Position numbers and translations under genes: made by a program. Positions 45,469-54,271 of a stretch of 64,000 bases of DNA are shown in pieces (positions within the stretch are counted from its first letter, which is position 1; each line of letters opens with the position of its first letter). The DNA comes from Asaia siamensis. GTDB taxonomy: Bacteria; Pseudomonadota; Alphaproteobacteria; Acetobacterales; Acetobacteraceae. The notes beneath the pieces were generated by a model. The model searched no databases. It was not told where the DNA came from and was given only the letters and a program-made list of their open reading frames with translations. The stretch lies in the NCBI RefSeq assembly GCF_014635085.1, contig NZ_BMCH01000004.1:62001-126000 (forward strand). The letters run 5' to 3'.

Positions 45469-46637
45469 CAGGGCTTCTTTGCTTCGGAGGCGATCAACCT
45501 GAGCACATCCTGCCCATGGGCACCTGAAAACCATGTGGCATGGTCGATGAGGTAGGTGCCACGTGTCGTTTTCGCGAGATCGGGCCTCTCAAGCAGGCAG
45601 TGATAGTACCAGATTTCCGAAAAGGCGAAGGTTACATGGGCGAGGGGAAGGAAGGCCGCGATCTCTCCGCGCTCTTGTGGGGAGAGAGATCGTACACTGT
45701 CATACCCGTCCAGAAACGCGGTAATCTGATCCGGCTCACTGGTGAAATCCGGTGGGCCGTCGTTCGACGCATGCTGCGGTTTCATCCAGCCGATCATGCT
45801 GCGTTCGAGAGCGACAGCAATGTCAAAGCCCCGCGTGGTCCTGTCAGCCATACTGAAATCGAACACCGCGCCAGTTTTTTCGTGCCCTGCCTTGCCATGC
45901 CAGGTCAGGTTCGAGCCGTGCCAGTCACCATGCCCCCATTGCAGGGCAGGGCGTTCCAGAAAAGGCTTGGCACGCTCGAAATGGGGCCGAAGCGCCACCA
46001 GTATGGAGGCCATTCCGCCAAGCGCCTCAATCGCGTCTCGCAGGGGTATGTTGCGGGCAATCCAGCGCTCAAGGCCGATTTCGGGGGCCTGCGTGTCGAG
46101 CAGTGGCGTCAGGGATGAGATGAGGGGGCGGTCAGGTCTGGCCGGAGCGTTATAGCTTTGTGCGGCCTGGTGGAACGCAGCGAGGCCACACCCGGCTTCC
46201 CATGCCTGATGGCGCGACAGATAGGGCTCCCATGAGAGGCGATCGCGATAGAGATCTCTCCCTTCCAGGGCGGGAAAGCATTCGTAGTTCCAGCATCCGA
46301 GAGTGAAGACACTGGTTCCATTTTCCGTTGTGAGGGGACGGACAACCGTCATTCCCTGTTCGGCAAGATGGGCAATCAGCCTGTGCTCTTCAGCCAGAGC
46401 CTCGCGATTACGCAAGGCGCTGTGATGTCGTTTGAGAAACCAGGCGCCGCCTGCCTTATCGCCCAAACGGGAGACAGCCGAAAAGGGGCGGGCACTGTGC
46501 CATTCGATTGGCGTGACATCGTGCAGGGCGAAAGCCGCCAGAGCATGGGCGGCTTCATCCTGCGTGATAAGCGGCCAGTCGCGTTTGCTCTCCTTACCCC
46601 AGAGCCCAAACTGCCCGGGTGATGTGCTTTCTGACAT
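45468..46637 (-). CDS. APH-fold small-molecule kinase between TonB receptor and PnuC
   Basis: The 389-residue protein belongs to the aminoglycoside phosphotransferase/choline-kinase-like superfamily. The catalytic loop is WGHGDWHGSNLTW and the metal site is VFDFSMADRTTRGFDIA; the N-lobe carries FLKRHHSALRN (ATP-binding Lys). Members include thiamine kinase ThiK, MtnK, choline kinase and homoserine kinase II. It overlaps both the receptor gene and pnuC as TGATG, so all three are made together. The most likely role is phosphorylating the solute brought in by PnuC. Thiamine is attractive because thiL is in the window, but nothing in the sequence proves it. Antibiotic resistance is unlikely in this setting. 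Confidence 0.78.
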   Translation of the reverse strand: MSESTSPGQFGLWGKESKRDWPLITQDEAAHALAAFALHDVTPIEWHSARPFSAVSRLGDKAGGAWFLKRHHSALRNREALAEEHRLIAHLAEQGMTVVRPLTTENGTSVFTLGCWNYECFPALEGRDLYRDRLSWEPYLSRHQAWEAGCGLAAFHQAAQSYNAPARPDRPLISSLTPLLDTQAPEIGLERWIARNIPLRDAIEALGGMASILVALRPHFERAKPFLERPALQWGHGDWHGSNLTWHGKAGHEKTGAVFDFSMADRTTRGFDIAVALERSMIGWMKPQHASNDGPPDFTSEPDQITAFLDGYDSVRSLSPQERGEIAAFLPLAHVTFAFSEIWYYHCLLERPDLAKTTRGTYLIDHATWFSGAHGQDVLRLIASEAKKP

Positions 46638-49072
46638 CAGAACCCGGCAGTGGCCGTAGCCAGCGCCGAAAATCCGCCGCCGATATAATAATCGGGTGAC
46701 GACCCGGCGATGGTGGTGCCATAGCGACCCGTCGCATCGCGGGCATTCAGGGTTGGGTCTGCGATGCCTGAAAGGTAATGCTCATTGGTAATATTGATGA
46801 GGTTGAGCCGCAGGGACGGCGCCTTGAAGCGCGCCATATCAGCAAAGCGATAGCCAAGGGCGATATCGCCCGTCGTGTGGTCGCTGATGCGCTCGTCATT
46901 GAGGAAGGTCGCATATTGCCTGCCGGTATAATGAACCGAGGCAAAGCCGAAGACATGGCCATCATCATAAGTCAGCCCGGCAGAGGCCTGCAGGCTGGGG
47001 CTGCGCACGGCGGTCTTGCCTCGTGTTGGTAGCAGATCGCCATTGCTGGCGATGTCGTTATCGATGGTCGCGTGAAGATATTCGCCTGAGAGATAGGGCG
47101 CAAAATGATGCCATGGCTTCAGGCCGAGTTCGACATCAATGCCACGAGAGGTCTGGCCACCGGCATTGATCGTGGAGGAAATCGGCGTGTTGTTGATCTG
47201 GATTTGTGTGGCGATCTGACGATTGGTGAAATTGTAATTGAAGAAGGTCAGGCTGCCCGTCACGAGAGGGCCAGTATAGCGGTAACCCAGCTCTTCCGAG
47301 ATCGAATATTCGTTGCGCAGAGTACTGGCGCCGTTGGTGGTGGCTTCACCGCTGGTTGGATCATAGACGTTGTAGAGCGCTGTAAATGAGGGCGCCCGGA
47401 AATTGGTCGTAGCGTTGAAAAAGACCTGATGCTGCGGCGTGATCTGAAAGCGCATGCCAAGGCGCGGCAACGGCACGGCGCTGTTGCTGCCCACGTGATA
47501 TTGCGGCCCGGGAACAGCATTTGTGCCAGTGCGGCTGACCATGACTTCCTTGAAGCCGAGCTCGACCAGCAGACGATCGGCAAGAAAATTCATTCGGTCG
47601 CCAATGAACAGTGCATTGGTCATGCTGATCGTGTGATTATCGCCTGCAAGATACACCTTGCCATTGGCAAGTCTCACGAAATTGCCCGTGCCATTACCCC
47701 AGATATTGGCAGAAGCCCCGCTTTCACTGACGGGCGAGAACGATTGCACTTCGTGATCATCGCCGTAATCGAACCAGTAACCGAAGACCAGTTCGTTCCA
47801 GCCCTTCTTCCATGCCAGCTCGGAGGTGAAGCCCGAGCGCGTGCTGCGCTGGGTGTAATTGGCGCGCACGATTGCCTGACCGTCCTGCGAGCTGGGCAGA
47901 ACGAGCGTGTCTGCAAGGGCCTGCGTGCCTGTATAGAGGCCACTCAAAGGTAGGGTGGAGCCACTCGGAACATTGCCATAGGCCCCCTGGGCATAGGGCG
48001 TGGCCCGCAAGGTCAGGTGATCTGTCAGGGAAAGGCTGACAGGTGCGCCCATATAGAGCGTGCGCTCGGGCGCGCGCCAGAGGCGTTGATAGAGCTGCGC
48101 TTCATCCGGGTTCTGCGGGTCGTACCCGCTTGCAAGCGCATTGCCAGATGACACGCCATATTGCCTGAACTGGTCTTTCGAGACCTGCGGATAATAGCTC
48201 GTGACGGTGCTGTTGAAGCTGCCAACCAGCCCGGCATGGGAACGCTCGCCAATGTCGCGTACAAGTTTGAAATCGATATGGTGGCGCATGTCATGGCCGG
48301 GGCCGCGCCAGTTTTCTGCGCTGGTATGCGAGTAGGAGACGAACCCGCGCAATCCGGTCTGGTCGATCAGTCCGGTATCGAGCCTGATGAACTCACGATT
48401 GCTGTTATAGGAGCCGTAGGACGCAGAAACCGTTCCTCCGGCCTTGCGGGCCGGGTCGCGAAAACTCAGGCTCATCAGCCCGCCCGCTGCATTGAGAACA
48501 GGGCTGTCGAGATCGGCTGCGCCTTGGCTCAGGGCAACCTGACGGTAGTTTTCACCATCGGCGAACTGGCTGGGATAGCCCGAATAGAAGGCGAGATCAT
48601 TGAGCGGCATTCCCTCGAGCACGTAGCCTATGGAATCCGTATTCAGGCCGCGTACCGAAATCGTGGTCTGCGGGGAGAGGCCCATCGCATCAGAGGCGGC
48701 GACATTGGCGCCGGGAAGCAGCGAAACAAGCTGATAGGCGGTCGAAATCGGTGCCTGTCTGGCAATGAAGGCGCTGTCGACGCTGCTCACTGACCGGATT
48801 TCATGCTGAGGCTTGATGAGCCCTCCACCACGCTCGGCCTCGCGCTTTTCGGGTTCTGTGGCACGAACGACAATATGCTCGGCTTTGCGAGTTTTGGCCG
48901 GGTCATCGGTAGCTCGCGCAGAAAATGCTGGCGCTGCACACAGGGCGGAAACGGTGGAGAGAAGCCAGATCCGTTTGACCGACCTGCGCGGGGTTGTCAG
49001 TGCGTATGCCAATATCATGATCCAGCTGTGAAAAGGCGAGAGGGCACGGCCCTGCCTGAGAGCAGTTCTCAT
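46637..49072 (-). CDS. TonB-dependent outer-membrane receptor
   Basis: Energised outer-membrane importer. The 811-residue protein has a signal-like segment (about 33-52), a TonB-box-like EHIVVRATEP, a plug domain (AYQLVSLLPGANVAASDAMG, TTISVRGLNTDSIGYVLEGM) and a 22-strand barrel ending AGF. The start at 49072 has GAGG close by; an ATG 18 codons later (49018) would still include the signal. Plug wording is like small-nutrient receptors, not clearly like siderophore receptors. It leads the coupled receptor-kinase-PnuC operon. I found no TPP, cobalamin or FMN riboswitch and no Fur box in its 322-base leader. Confidence 0.9.
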   Translation of the reverse strand: MRTALRQGRALSPFHSWIMILAYALTTPRRSVKRIWLLSTVSALCAAPAFSARATDDPAKTRKAEHIVVRATEPEKREAERGGGLIKPQHEIRSVSSVDSAFIARQAPISTAYQLVSLLPGANVAASDAMGLSPQTTISVRGLNTDSIGYVLEGMPLNDLAFYSGYPSQFADGENYRQVALSQGAADLDSPVLNAAGGLMSLSFRDPARKAGGTVSASYGSYNSNREFIRLDTGLIDQTGLRGFVSYSHTSAENWRGPGHDMRHHIDFKLVRDIGERSHAGLVGSFNSTVTSYYPQVSKDQFRQYGVSSGNALASGYDPQNPDEAQLYQRLWRAPERTLYMGAPVSLSLTDHLTLRATPYAQGAYGNVPSGSTLPLSGLYTGTQALADTLVLPSSQDGQAIVRANYTQRSTRSGFTSELAWKKGWNELVFGYWFDYGDDHEVQSFSPVSESGASANIWGNGTGNFVRLANGKVYLAGDNHTISMTNALFIGDRMNFLADRLLVELGFKEVMVSRTGTNAVPGPQYHVGSNSAVPLPRLGMRFQITPQHQVFFNATTNFRAPSFTALYNVYDPTSGEATTNGASTLRNEYSISEELGYRYTGPLVTGSLTFFNYNFTNRQIATQIQINNTPISSTINAGGQTSRGIDVELGLKPWHHFAPYLSGEYLHATIDNDIASNGDLLPTRGKTAVRSPSLQASAGLTYDDGHVFGFASVHYTGRQYATFLNDERISDHTTGDIALGYRFADMARFKAPSLRLNLINITNEHYLSGIADPTLNARDATGRYGTTIAGSSPDYYIGGGFSALATATAGF

Positions 49073-49394
49073 ATCCTCGTTACAAGGACAATGAATTTCC
49101 CCTTCTTTTCACGAAGAAGCCGTGAATTCCGCGTTCGGTGATGGGCCGTTCATCCGTCGTAAAAGACCTGTGTAGAATGAAGAATGCCGGTGCAGGTCGC
49201 GATGTGATTGTATCGTATGATTTGATCAGCTTGTCCGCGGTTTGCAGCCGCGTCTTTTGAGGATAGTAAGCCCGGCAAGGTTGGGATGTCTGGCGTTTCG
49301 TGAAAACGGAGCTGAACGGGAAGTTCCGATGTCTGGCGGGTAAGCGAGGCGAGCCGCGTGAGTGGCGATCTGCCTCAACGTGATGGAGGGTTTG
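49073..49394. other. Intergenic region between TonB receptor and unknown gene
   Basis: This 322-base divergent region has no convincing ORF. It holds CGCGG (49236-49240) paired with CCGCG (49248-49252) around TTTGCAG, followed by TCTTTT on the plus strand. I looked for thi-box, B12-box and RFN consensus on the minus strand and saw none. The promoters of both flanking genes should lie here. Confidence 0.5.
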
Positions 49395-49835
49395 ATGGCA
49401 CTGGATCTCAATGTTGCGCCACATGTTGGCGGGTGGATCATCAAAGCCAGCGACGACCCCAAGCCACGTCGTATCAACGACAACGATATTTCATATCTCA
49501 ATGAGCTGGTACGCAGTCAGTCCGGCGTTTCCCGTGAGGCTGCTCTGGAAGCCTTGGGCAAGGCATTGGCTGGCTGGATCGTGCAGCGTGCGAAGGGCGA
49601 AAAACCCTCAATGCTGAGCGAACCGGATTTCAGCGTCCTTCTGGACTTCTTGCCTCCTGTAGACCTCTCTGTGACGGTGCCCGAGACTGTTCCCGAGCCC
49701 GTGGCAGTCGAAATGACGGTGGTGGGGTCGGAGACTGTCAAAGAGTCCCCGGCGCCTGCAAGGGTAAGCGCCCCCGAGCTGACCTATCCACCGCAGATGG
49801 ACATGGCCCTTTTCCATCTCAGACACGGCGTCTAG
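49395..49835 (+). CDS. Hypothetical protein, divergent from TonB receptor
   Basis: I do not recognise this 146-residue protein. The ATG at 49395 follows GGAGG at good distance. Residues 1-75 look folded and mixed alpha/beta: GGWIIKASDDPKPRRINDND, LNELVRSQSGVSREAALEAL and LAGWIVQRAKGEKPSM. The rest is a Pro/Val/Glu-rich stretch ending HLRHGV. It has no signal peptide or membrane segment, so it is probably cytoplasmic. It shares its upstream region with the receptor operon and is convergent with the MFS gene. A regulatory or adaptor role is conceivable but unsupported. Confidence 0.65.
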   Translation: MALDLNVAPHVGGWIIKASDDPKPRRINDNDISYLNELVRSQSGVSREAALEALGKALAGWIVQRAKGEKPSMLSEPDFSVLLDFLPPVDLSVTVPETVPEPVAVEMTVVGSETVKESPAPARVSAPELTYPPQMDMALFHLRHGV

Positions 49836-49879
49836 GCACTCAAGCTTGCGTCAGCACGCGTTCTGACAAAGGGGCTGCG

Positions 49880-51058
49880 TCATTTTGCGGGCAGGTTCGA
49901 TGGCTGGCGGCGCATTGAGACGACCAGGCCAAGCCCGATCAGGGCGCAGGCGGTGCCCATGATGAAGATCGATTTATAGCCCAGATAGTCGGAGAGGGTG
50001 CCTGCTATAGGGCCGCTGACGGCATAAGAAAGATCCTGAAAGGCCGCGAAACCGCCAAGTGCCGTGGCGCGTATGGAGGCTGGCACGCGCTTGACGACCT
50101 CAACGCCCATTGAGGGGTAGATTAGCGAGCATCCGGCGCCTGTCAGCACCGCGCCCGCGAGCGCCAGAACGGGAAAGGGGGCGAGAGCAATGCAGGCCTG
50201 CCCGACCGCCTCGATGCTCAGAGAAAGCATCGCAACGTGTATTCCGCCCAGACGCTCGGGCAGATGACCGCAGAACACGCGTCCTGCCACGAAGGCAAGG
50301 CCGAAACAGGTCAGGCCCAGACTGCCATAGCGCCAGTGTTCGGCAAGAAAATAGACCGAGAGAAACGCACCAAGTACGGCAAACCCGACACCCTGTAACG
50401 CGACGACCGTGCCGTAGGGGCGGATAATGCCCAGAACCGGCCAGAAGGATTCACGCTCTCCTGCAAGGATCGGTGCCGCAGGAACACGCTGGACTATACC
50501 CAGACCGATCAGGGGAAGCGCGACGCAGACCGCCATCAGTGCGGAAAAACCTGCAAGATGGTAGATTTCCAGCCCCAGCGGACCGCCAAAGGCAAAAGCC
50601 CCATACATCGCAGCTCCCGTCCAGGTGAGCACCTTGCCAGCCCCGCTGGGTCCGGTCAGGCCGATGCCCCATCCATGCATGCCGACAAGCGTATAGCTCT
50701 CTCCAACACCGAGCAGAAGGCGCCCCGCGATCAGCAGGGCCAGAGAGGCTCCTCTCGGTAGCAGATCGAGAGCCGAGGTGAGGCAGATTGCACTGGCCGC
50801 CATATAGAGAACGAGACCCAGACGCATGGCGCTGCGCCCACCCTTGCGATCGGCAAATCCGCCAGCGAGCGTTCGGGTAAGAATGGTCGAGACGAAGGCG
50901 CAGCCAACAGCTATGCCCGCAATGCCGTTGCCATAACCCGGCCAGGAAGTGACGAAGGGGGGAATGACCGCAAGCGGCATGGCGACAGCCATGTAGGACA
51001 GAACAAGCGCCGCAGTCAGAAAGGGCAGATGGCTGAAAGCCCGGTTCGTCTCGGTCAT
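49880..51058 (-). CDS. MFS transporter (YhhS/YfcJ type)
   Basis: The ATG at 51056-51058 gives 392 residues (MTETNRAFSHLPFLTAALVL). Twelve membrane segments and the MFS loop RTLAGGFADRKGGRSAM between segments 2 and 3 are visible; a second GRVFCGHLPERLGG copy sits between 8 and 9. The wording is closest to the YhhS/YfcJ group of putative sugar or drug exporters. It follows the amidase on the same strand, with a hairpin (51112-51147) in between, so it may have its own promoter. Substrate unknown. Confidence 0.85.
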   Translation of the reverse strand: MTETNRAFSHLPFLTAALVLSYMAVAMPLAVIPPFVTSWPGYGNGIAGIAVGCAFVSTILTRTLAGGFADRKGGRSAMRLGLVLYMAASAICLTSALDLLPRGASLALLIAGRLLLGVGESYTLVGMHGWGIGLTGPSGAGKVLTWTGAAMYGAFAFGGPLGLEIYHLAGFSALMAVCVALPLIGLGIVQRVPAAPILAGERESFWPVLGIIRPYGTVVALQGVGFAVLGAFLSVYFLAEHWRYGSLGLTCFGLAFVAGRVFCGHLPERLGGIHVAMLSLSIEAVGQACIALAPFPVLALAGAVLTGAGCSLIYPSMGVEVVKRVPASIRATALGGFAAFQDLSYAVSGPIAGTLSDYLGYKSIFIMGTACALIGLGLVVSMRRQPSNLPAK

Positions 51059-51111
51059 GAAATTCCACCCGATATGCCGTGCGCGGACAGGCTTCACCAG
51101 CAAGAGAGAAA

Positions 51112-51147
51112 GAGCCCGGCACGCTACCCTCGGGGAGCGGCGGGCTC
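51112..51147 (-). terminator. Probable intrinsic terminator after the amidase gene
   Basis: GAGCCCG (51112-51118) and CGGGCTC (51141-51147) form a 7-bp stem with further inner GCT/AGC pairing. On the minus strand it is followed by TTTCTCTCTT. It sits 77 bases past the amidase stop and 54 bases before the MFS start. Confidence 0.55.
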
Positions 51148-51223
51148 AAATAACGCTGCGGTGACGAACCTGTGGCATCGTCCCGACCTCAACCCCGGGT
51201 GGGTAATGCAGGGAACCTTGGTG

Positions 51224-52603
51224 TCAGGCCTTGAGGCGTCTTTCACAGCGACGTGCGATACGGGCAAGGGCGGCATCTTGACCGTGGCAGGCGGTCAGCA
51301 TGAGCCCGGCAGCCAGACCCTTCCAGTAAAACGGAAGACTGAACGAGCAGCCATCGAGCAGATTGGCCAGTGAGGGGTTGCGAAGGATGAGGCGGTTGAG
51401 CCGTCCGTAAGCCGCTGCATCGCTGCAGGAATCGATCAGGGGTGGGAGAATGGGAGAGGTCGGACAGATCAGGGCATCGAACTCGCTCATATCTGCATTG
51501 AAGCGCGCGCAGAGCTTCTGTCGTTCGATATAGAGCTGCCGTAGCGTCTGGACGGTTGTGTTCTCTCCCGTCGCGATGCGCTCGCTGACACGCGGGTCGA
51601 AGCTTTCGGGGTGATGGATCAGGTCGTCGTGAAAATAATGATAGGCCTCTGCGGCGACAATCTGACCTTGCAGGTTCAGGTCCGCTATGTCCTGAAGAAT
51701 GGGTAGTGGCTGACGCACGATCTCGATACCGCCTGCCTCGAGATGCTTCATCACGGTTTCAAAAACCGCGAGAACCTGGGAATCGCCATCGTTGCGAACG
51801 AACGATGTCGGCAGCAGAAGGCGGATCGGGCCTTCTGCTGCCTCGACGGGTGCCCAGTTTTCGGTACGTCTTGCCATGATATGATCGAGCAAGGCGCAGT
51901 CATCGACGGTCTGCGCGATACTGCCCACACTGTCGAAGCTGGGTGAGAGCGGAATCATGCCTTTGCGGCTGATATGGCCTGCCGTGGGTTTGAAACCGGT
52001 CAGGGCGTTCATGGCGGCAGGTATGCGACATGACCCCCCCGTATCGGAACCGATCGAGGCGAGGGCGGCGCCGGTCGCGACGGAAACGGCGCCCCCGGAA
52101 CTCGACCCGCCCGGTATGGCGCGGCCTTCTTCCACAAGGGTGTTCCAGGGCTGCGGGTAATGCGGGTTGAGACCCAGACCCGAATAGGCGAATTCGGTCA
52201 TCTGCGTACGGCCGAGCAGAATGAACCCGGCTGCGCGCAGCGGGATGATGGCATCGGCATCGCTGAGAGCGGCAGGGCGATCAGACAGAATGGTCGAGCC
52301 GGCGCGTGTGACCTGACCCTGTATGTCGAAAAGATCCTTTACCGAGATGGGCAATCCGGTCCAGGGCGAGGCTTCATAGCCCTTGGCGCGTATGCGATCG
52401 GCCGCATCGGCATATTGTCTGGCCCTGTCGGCTGAGAAGTCGCCTGTATAGGCGGCACGGGCGTTTTCACAGGCCTCAATCTTTTCGAGGCAGTGCTCGA
52501 CGAGAGCCCGGCTGGTGATTTCTCCATTTGCAAGGCGCATGGCCGCACTGACCAGCGTGTCACGATAGGGGGTGTGGGTCGGGCGTATCGTTGGACTGCT
52601 CAT
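51224..52603 (-). CDS. Amidase signature family protein
   Basis: Hydrolyses an amide or ester in the cytoplasm; substrate unknown. The 459-residue protein holds the Ser-cisSer-Lys centre: Lys in GLPISVKDLFDIQG, the first Ser in GGSSSGGAVSVATG and the nucleophile region in GSDTGGSCRIPAA. A C-terminal part with SFSLPFYWKGLAAGLML completes the fold. GatA is excluded by the lack of gatC/gatB neighbours and by overall wording. It is 46 bases downstream of nadK on the same strand. Confidence 0.9.
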   Translation of the reverse strand: MSSPTIRPTHTPYRDTLVSAAMRLANGEITSRALVEHCLEKIEACENARAAYTGDFSADRARQYADAADRIRAKGYEASPWTGLPISVKDLFDIQGQVTRAGSTILSDRPAALSDADAIIPLRAAGFILLGRTQMTEFAYSGLGLNPHYPQPWNTLVEEGRAIPGGSSSGGAVSVATGAALASIGSDTGGSCRIPAAMNALTGFKPTAGHISRKGMIPLSPSFDSVGSIAQTVDDCALLDHIMARRTENWAPVEAAEGPIRLLLPTSFVRNDGDSQVLAVFETVMKHLEAGGIEIVRQPLPILQDIADLNLQGQIVAAEAYHYFHDDLIHHPESFDPRVSERIATGENTTVQTLRQLYIERQKLCARFNADMSEFDALICPTSPILPPLIDSCSDAAAYGRLNRLILRNPSLANLLDGCSFSLPFYWKGLAAGLMLTACHGQDAALARIARRCERRLKA

Positions 52604-52649
52604 TGGCTGCGCCTTCTTCTTGTTGGGAGGTGTGGCTTTGCTGTCGGGT

Positions 52650-53453
52650 TTATTCCGCGAATTGCTCCGCTATGATTCTTTCTGAAAGCCCGTGGTCGGG
52701 GTCGAACAGGATCGTTGCCGTAATCGAGCGGTCTTCGCTGACGATGACCTCTGCAATGTCGCGTACTTCGAGGAAATCAGCCACGGCGGCGCAGGGGCGT
52801 TTTTCCTGCTCGAGCAGGGTGAATCGCACAATGGCGTTGGAAGGCAGAAGGGCGCCGCGCCAGCGTCGTGGCCGGAAGGCCGAAATGGGGGTCAGAGGCA
52901 GGAGGTTGGCTGTCAGAGGGACAATTGGCCCGTGGGCTGACAGGTTATAGGCAGTCGATCCAGCCGGCGTTGCGACGATGACCCCGTCACAGATCAGTTC
53001 CGGCAGGCGCACGCGCTGATCGACCTCAATGCGGATCTTGACCGCCTGACGCGTCTGGCGGAACAGGAACACGTCATTGAAGGCGATACCTTCATGGCGT
53101 GTGCCGTCGCGCCCCACGGCCTTCATGCGTAGCGGATGCAGTTCCGACGCCTGAGCGCGTGTGAGCCTGGCGACCAGATCTTCATCTGACACCGTGTTGA
53201 GAAGAAAGCCGACAGAGCCGCAATTGAGCCCGTAAGCCGGTATCCCGTGTTCGGCGACCTTGTGCAGCACCTCGAGCAGAAAGCCGTCCCCCCCCAGACA
53301 GACCACGACTTCGGCCTCATCGAGGGGGGCATCGCCATAACTCTCGACCAGTTTTGCCCGAGCCTTCTGGGCGATTTCTGTGGGTGATGCGAGGAAGGCG
53401 ATGCGTTCGGGAGGCCGGGAGAAGCGAGCCGAAGGCGCTGGGGGGATGCTCAT
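52650..53453 (-). CDS. nadK: NAD kinase
   Basis: Makes NADP+ from NAD+ and ATP (or polyphosphate). The 267 residues show the GGDG motif (CLGGDGFLLEVLHKV), the NAD-contacting NCGSVGFLLN, a second substrate loop FNDVFLFRQTRQ and the GD/AGSTAY block TPAGSTAYNLSAHG. Length is typical. The gene leads a minus-strand set with the amidase. The 230 bases upstream (53454-53683), shared with moaB, show no gene and no marked repeat. Confidence 0.95.
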   Translation of the reverse strand: MSIPPAPSARFSRPPERIAFLASPTEIAQKARAKLVESYGDAPLDEAEVVVCLGGDGFLLEVLHKVAEHGIPAYGLNCGSVGFLLNTVSDEDLVARLTRAQASELHPLRMKAVGRDGTRHEGIAFNDVFLFRQTRQAVKIRIEVDQRVRLPELICDGVIVATPAGSTAYNLSAHGPIVPLTANLLPLTPISAFRPRRWRGALLPSNAIVRFTLLEQEKRPCAAVADFLEVRDIAEVIVSEDRSITATILFDPDHGLSERIIAEQFAE

Positions 53454-53683
53454 ATCGGGGCGCCGACCTCAAGGAACGGAGCCGGATCGGTAAAAGCAGG
53501 AAACACCGGGGAATTCACCTGTTCGCACACCTGAACTGGAATTAATCGGACTACCCTACCGGCGAGGCTCAATCCTCGCAACCATGCATCTTGCCTGACA
53601 ATGTTGGGCTCTGATCGCCACTTTGCGTCTTGGTAAAACAGAACGGAAGCCTATACTTCCTTCTTTGAGGAAAGACTTCGATC

Positions 53684-54214
53684 ATGACTGAAATCGACAA
53701 CCAGGCTGAGTTCAAGCCCTGTCATTTTGCTGTGTTGACCATTTCCGATACGCGCACGCCGGAGACCGATCGTTCTGGCTCGCTTCTCGCAGAGCGCATC
53801 GAAAAAGCCGGACATCATCTCGCGGCGCGCGACCTTGTGCCGGACACGCTGGGGGAAATTGTCGAGCGCCTGCGCCTGTGGATCGACCGGGATGACATCG
53901 ACGCAATCATCACGACGGGCGGCACCGGCATTACGGCCAGAGACGTGACGCCAGAGGCATTTTTCAGGGTGATCGAAAAGGAAATTCCTGGATTTGGTGA
54001 GCTTTTCCGGTGGCTATCCTATGCCAAGATCGGCACCTCGACCATCCAGTCGAGAGCTCTGGGCGGTCTCGCAAAAGGCAAGTTTCTTTTTGCGCTGCCC
54101 GGTTCGACCGGGGCGGTTGCCGATGGCTGGGATTCCATCCTCTGCCAGCAATTCGACAGCCGTCACCGCCCGTGCAATTTCGTCGATCTGATGCCACGGC
54201 TCAGTCAGGCCTAG
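53684..54214 (+). CDS. moaB: Molybdopterin biosynthesis protein MoaB (MogA/MoaB family)
   Basis: Adenylates molybdopterin or supports molybdate insertion in molybdenum cofactor synthesis. The 176-residue protein carries AVLTISDTRTPETDRSG at the start, the MPT-binding ITTGGTGITARDVTPEA and the late FALPGSTGAVADGWDSIL. AGGAAAG precedes the ATG. Other moa/moe genes are not next to it. It is convergent with the large glycosyltransferase gene; a bulged hairpin (54237-54263) lies between them. Confidence 0.92.
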   Translation: MTEIDNQAEFKPCHFAVLTISDTRTPETDRSGSLLAERIEKAGHHLAARDLVPDTLGEIVERLRLWIDRDDIDAIITTGGTGITARDVTPEAFFRVIEKEIPGFGELFRWLSYAKIGTSTIQSRALGGLAKGKFLFALPGSTGAVADGWDSILCQQFDSRHRPCNFVDLMPRLSQA

Positions 54215-54236
54215 GCATTCCTGCGGATCGAGAGCC

Positions 54237-54263
54237 GGAACGGGGGCAGCACCTGCCTGTTCC
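54237..54263. terminator. Bulged hairpin between convergent moaB and glycosyltransferase genes
   Basis: GGAACGGG pairs with CCTGTTCC and CAG with CTG, around loop CAC, with a two-base bulge. It is GC-rich, symmetric enough to act from both sides, and lies 22 bases past moaB and 8 bases from the other gene's stop. No T-run follows directly. Confidence 0.35.
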
Positions 54264-54271
54264 CGTTGCCT

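Noticed and set aside
45468-46637. Antibiotic resistance phosphotransferase
   Set aside because: The APH fold is shared by many metabolic kinases, and tight coupling with a TonB receptor and PnuC points to nutrient salvage.
49073-49394. TPP or cobalamin riboswitch before the TonB receptor
   Set aside because: On the minus strand I find neither the CTGAGA and ACCTGAT blocks of a thi-box nor a full B12-box; only a lone GCCACT occurs.
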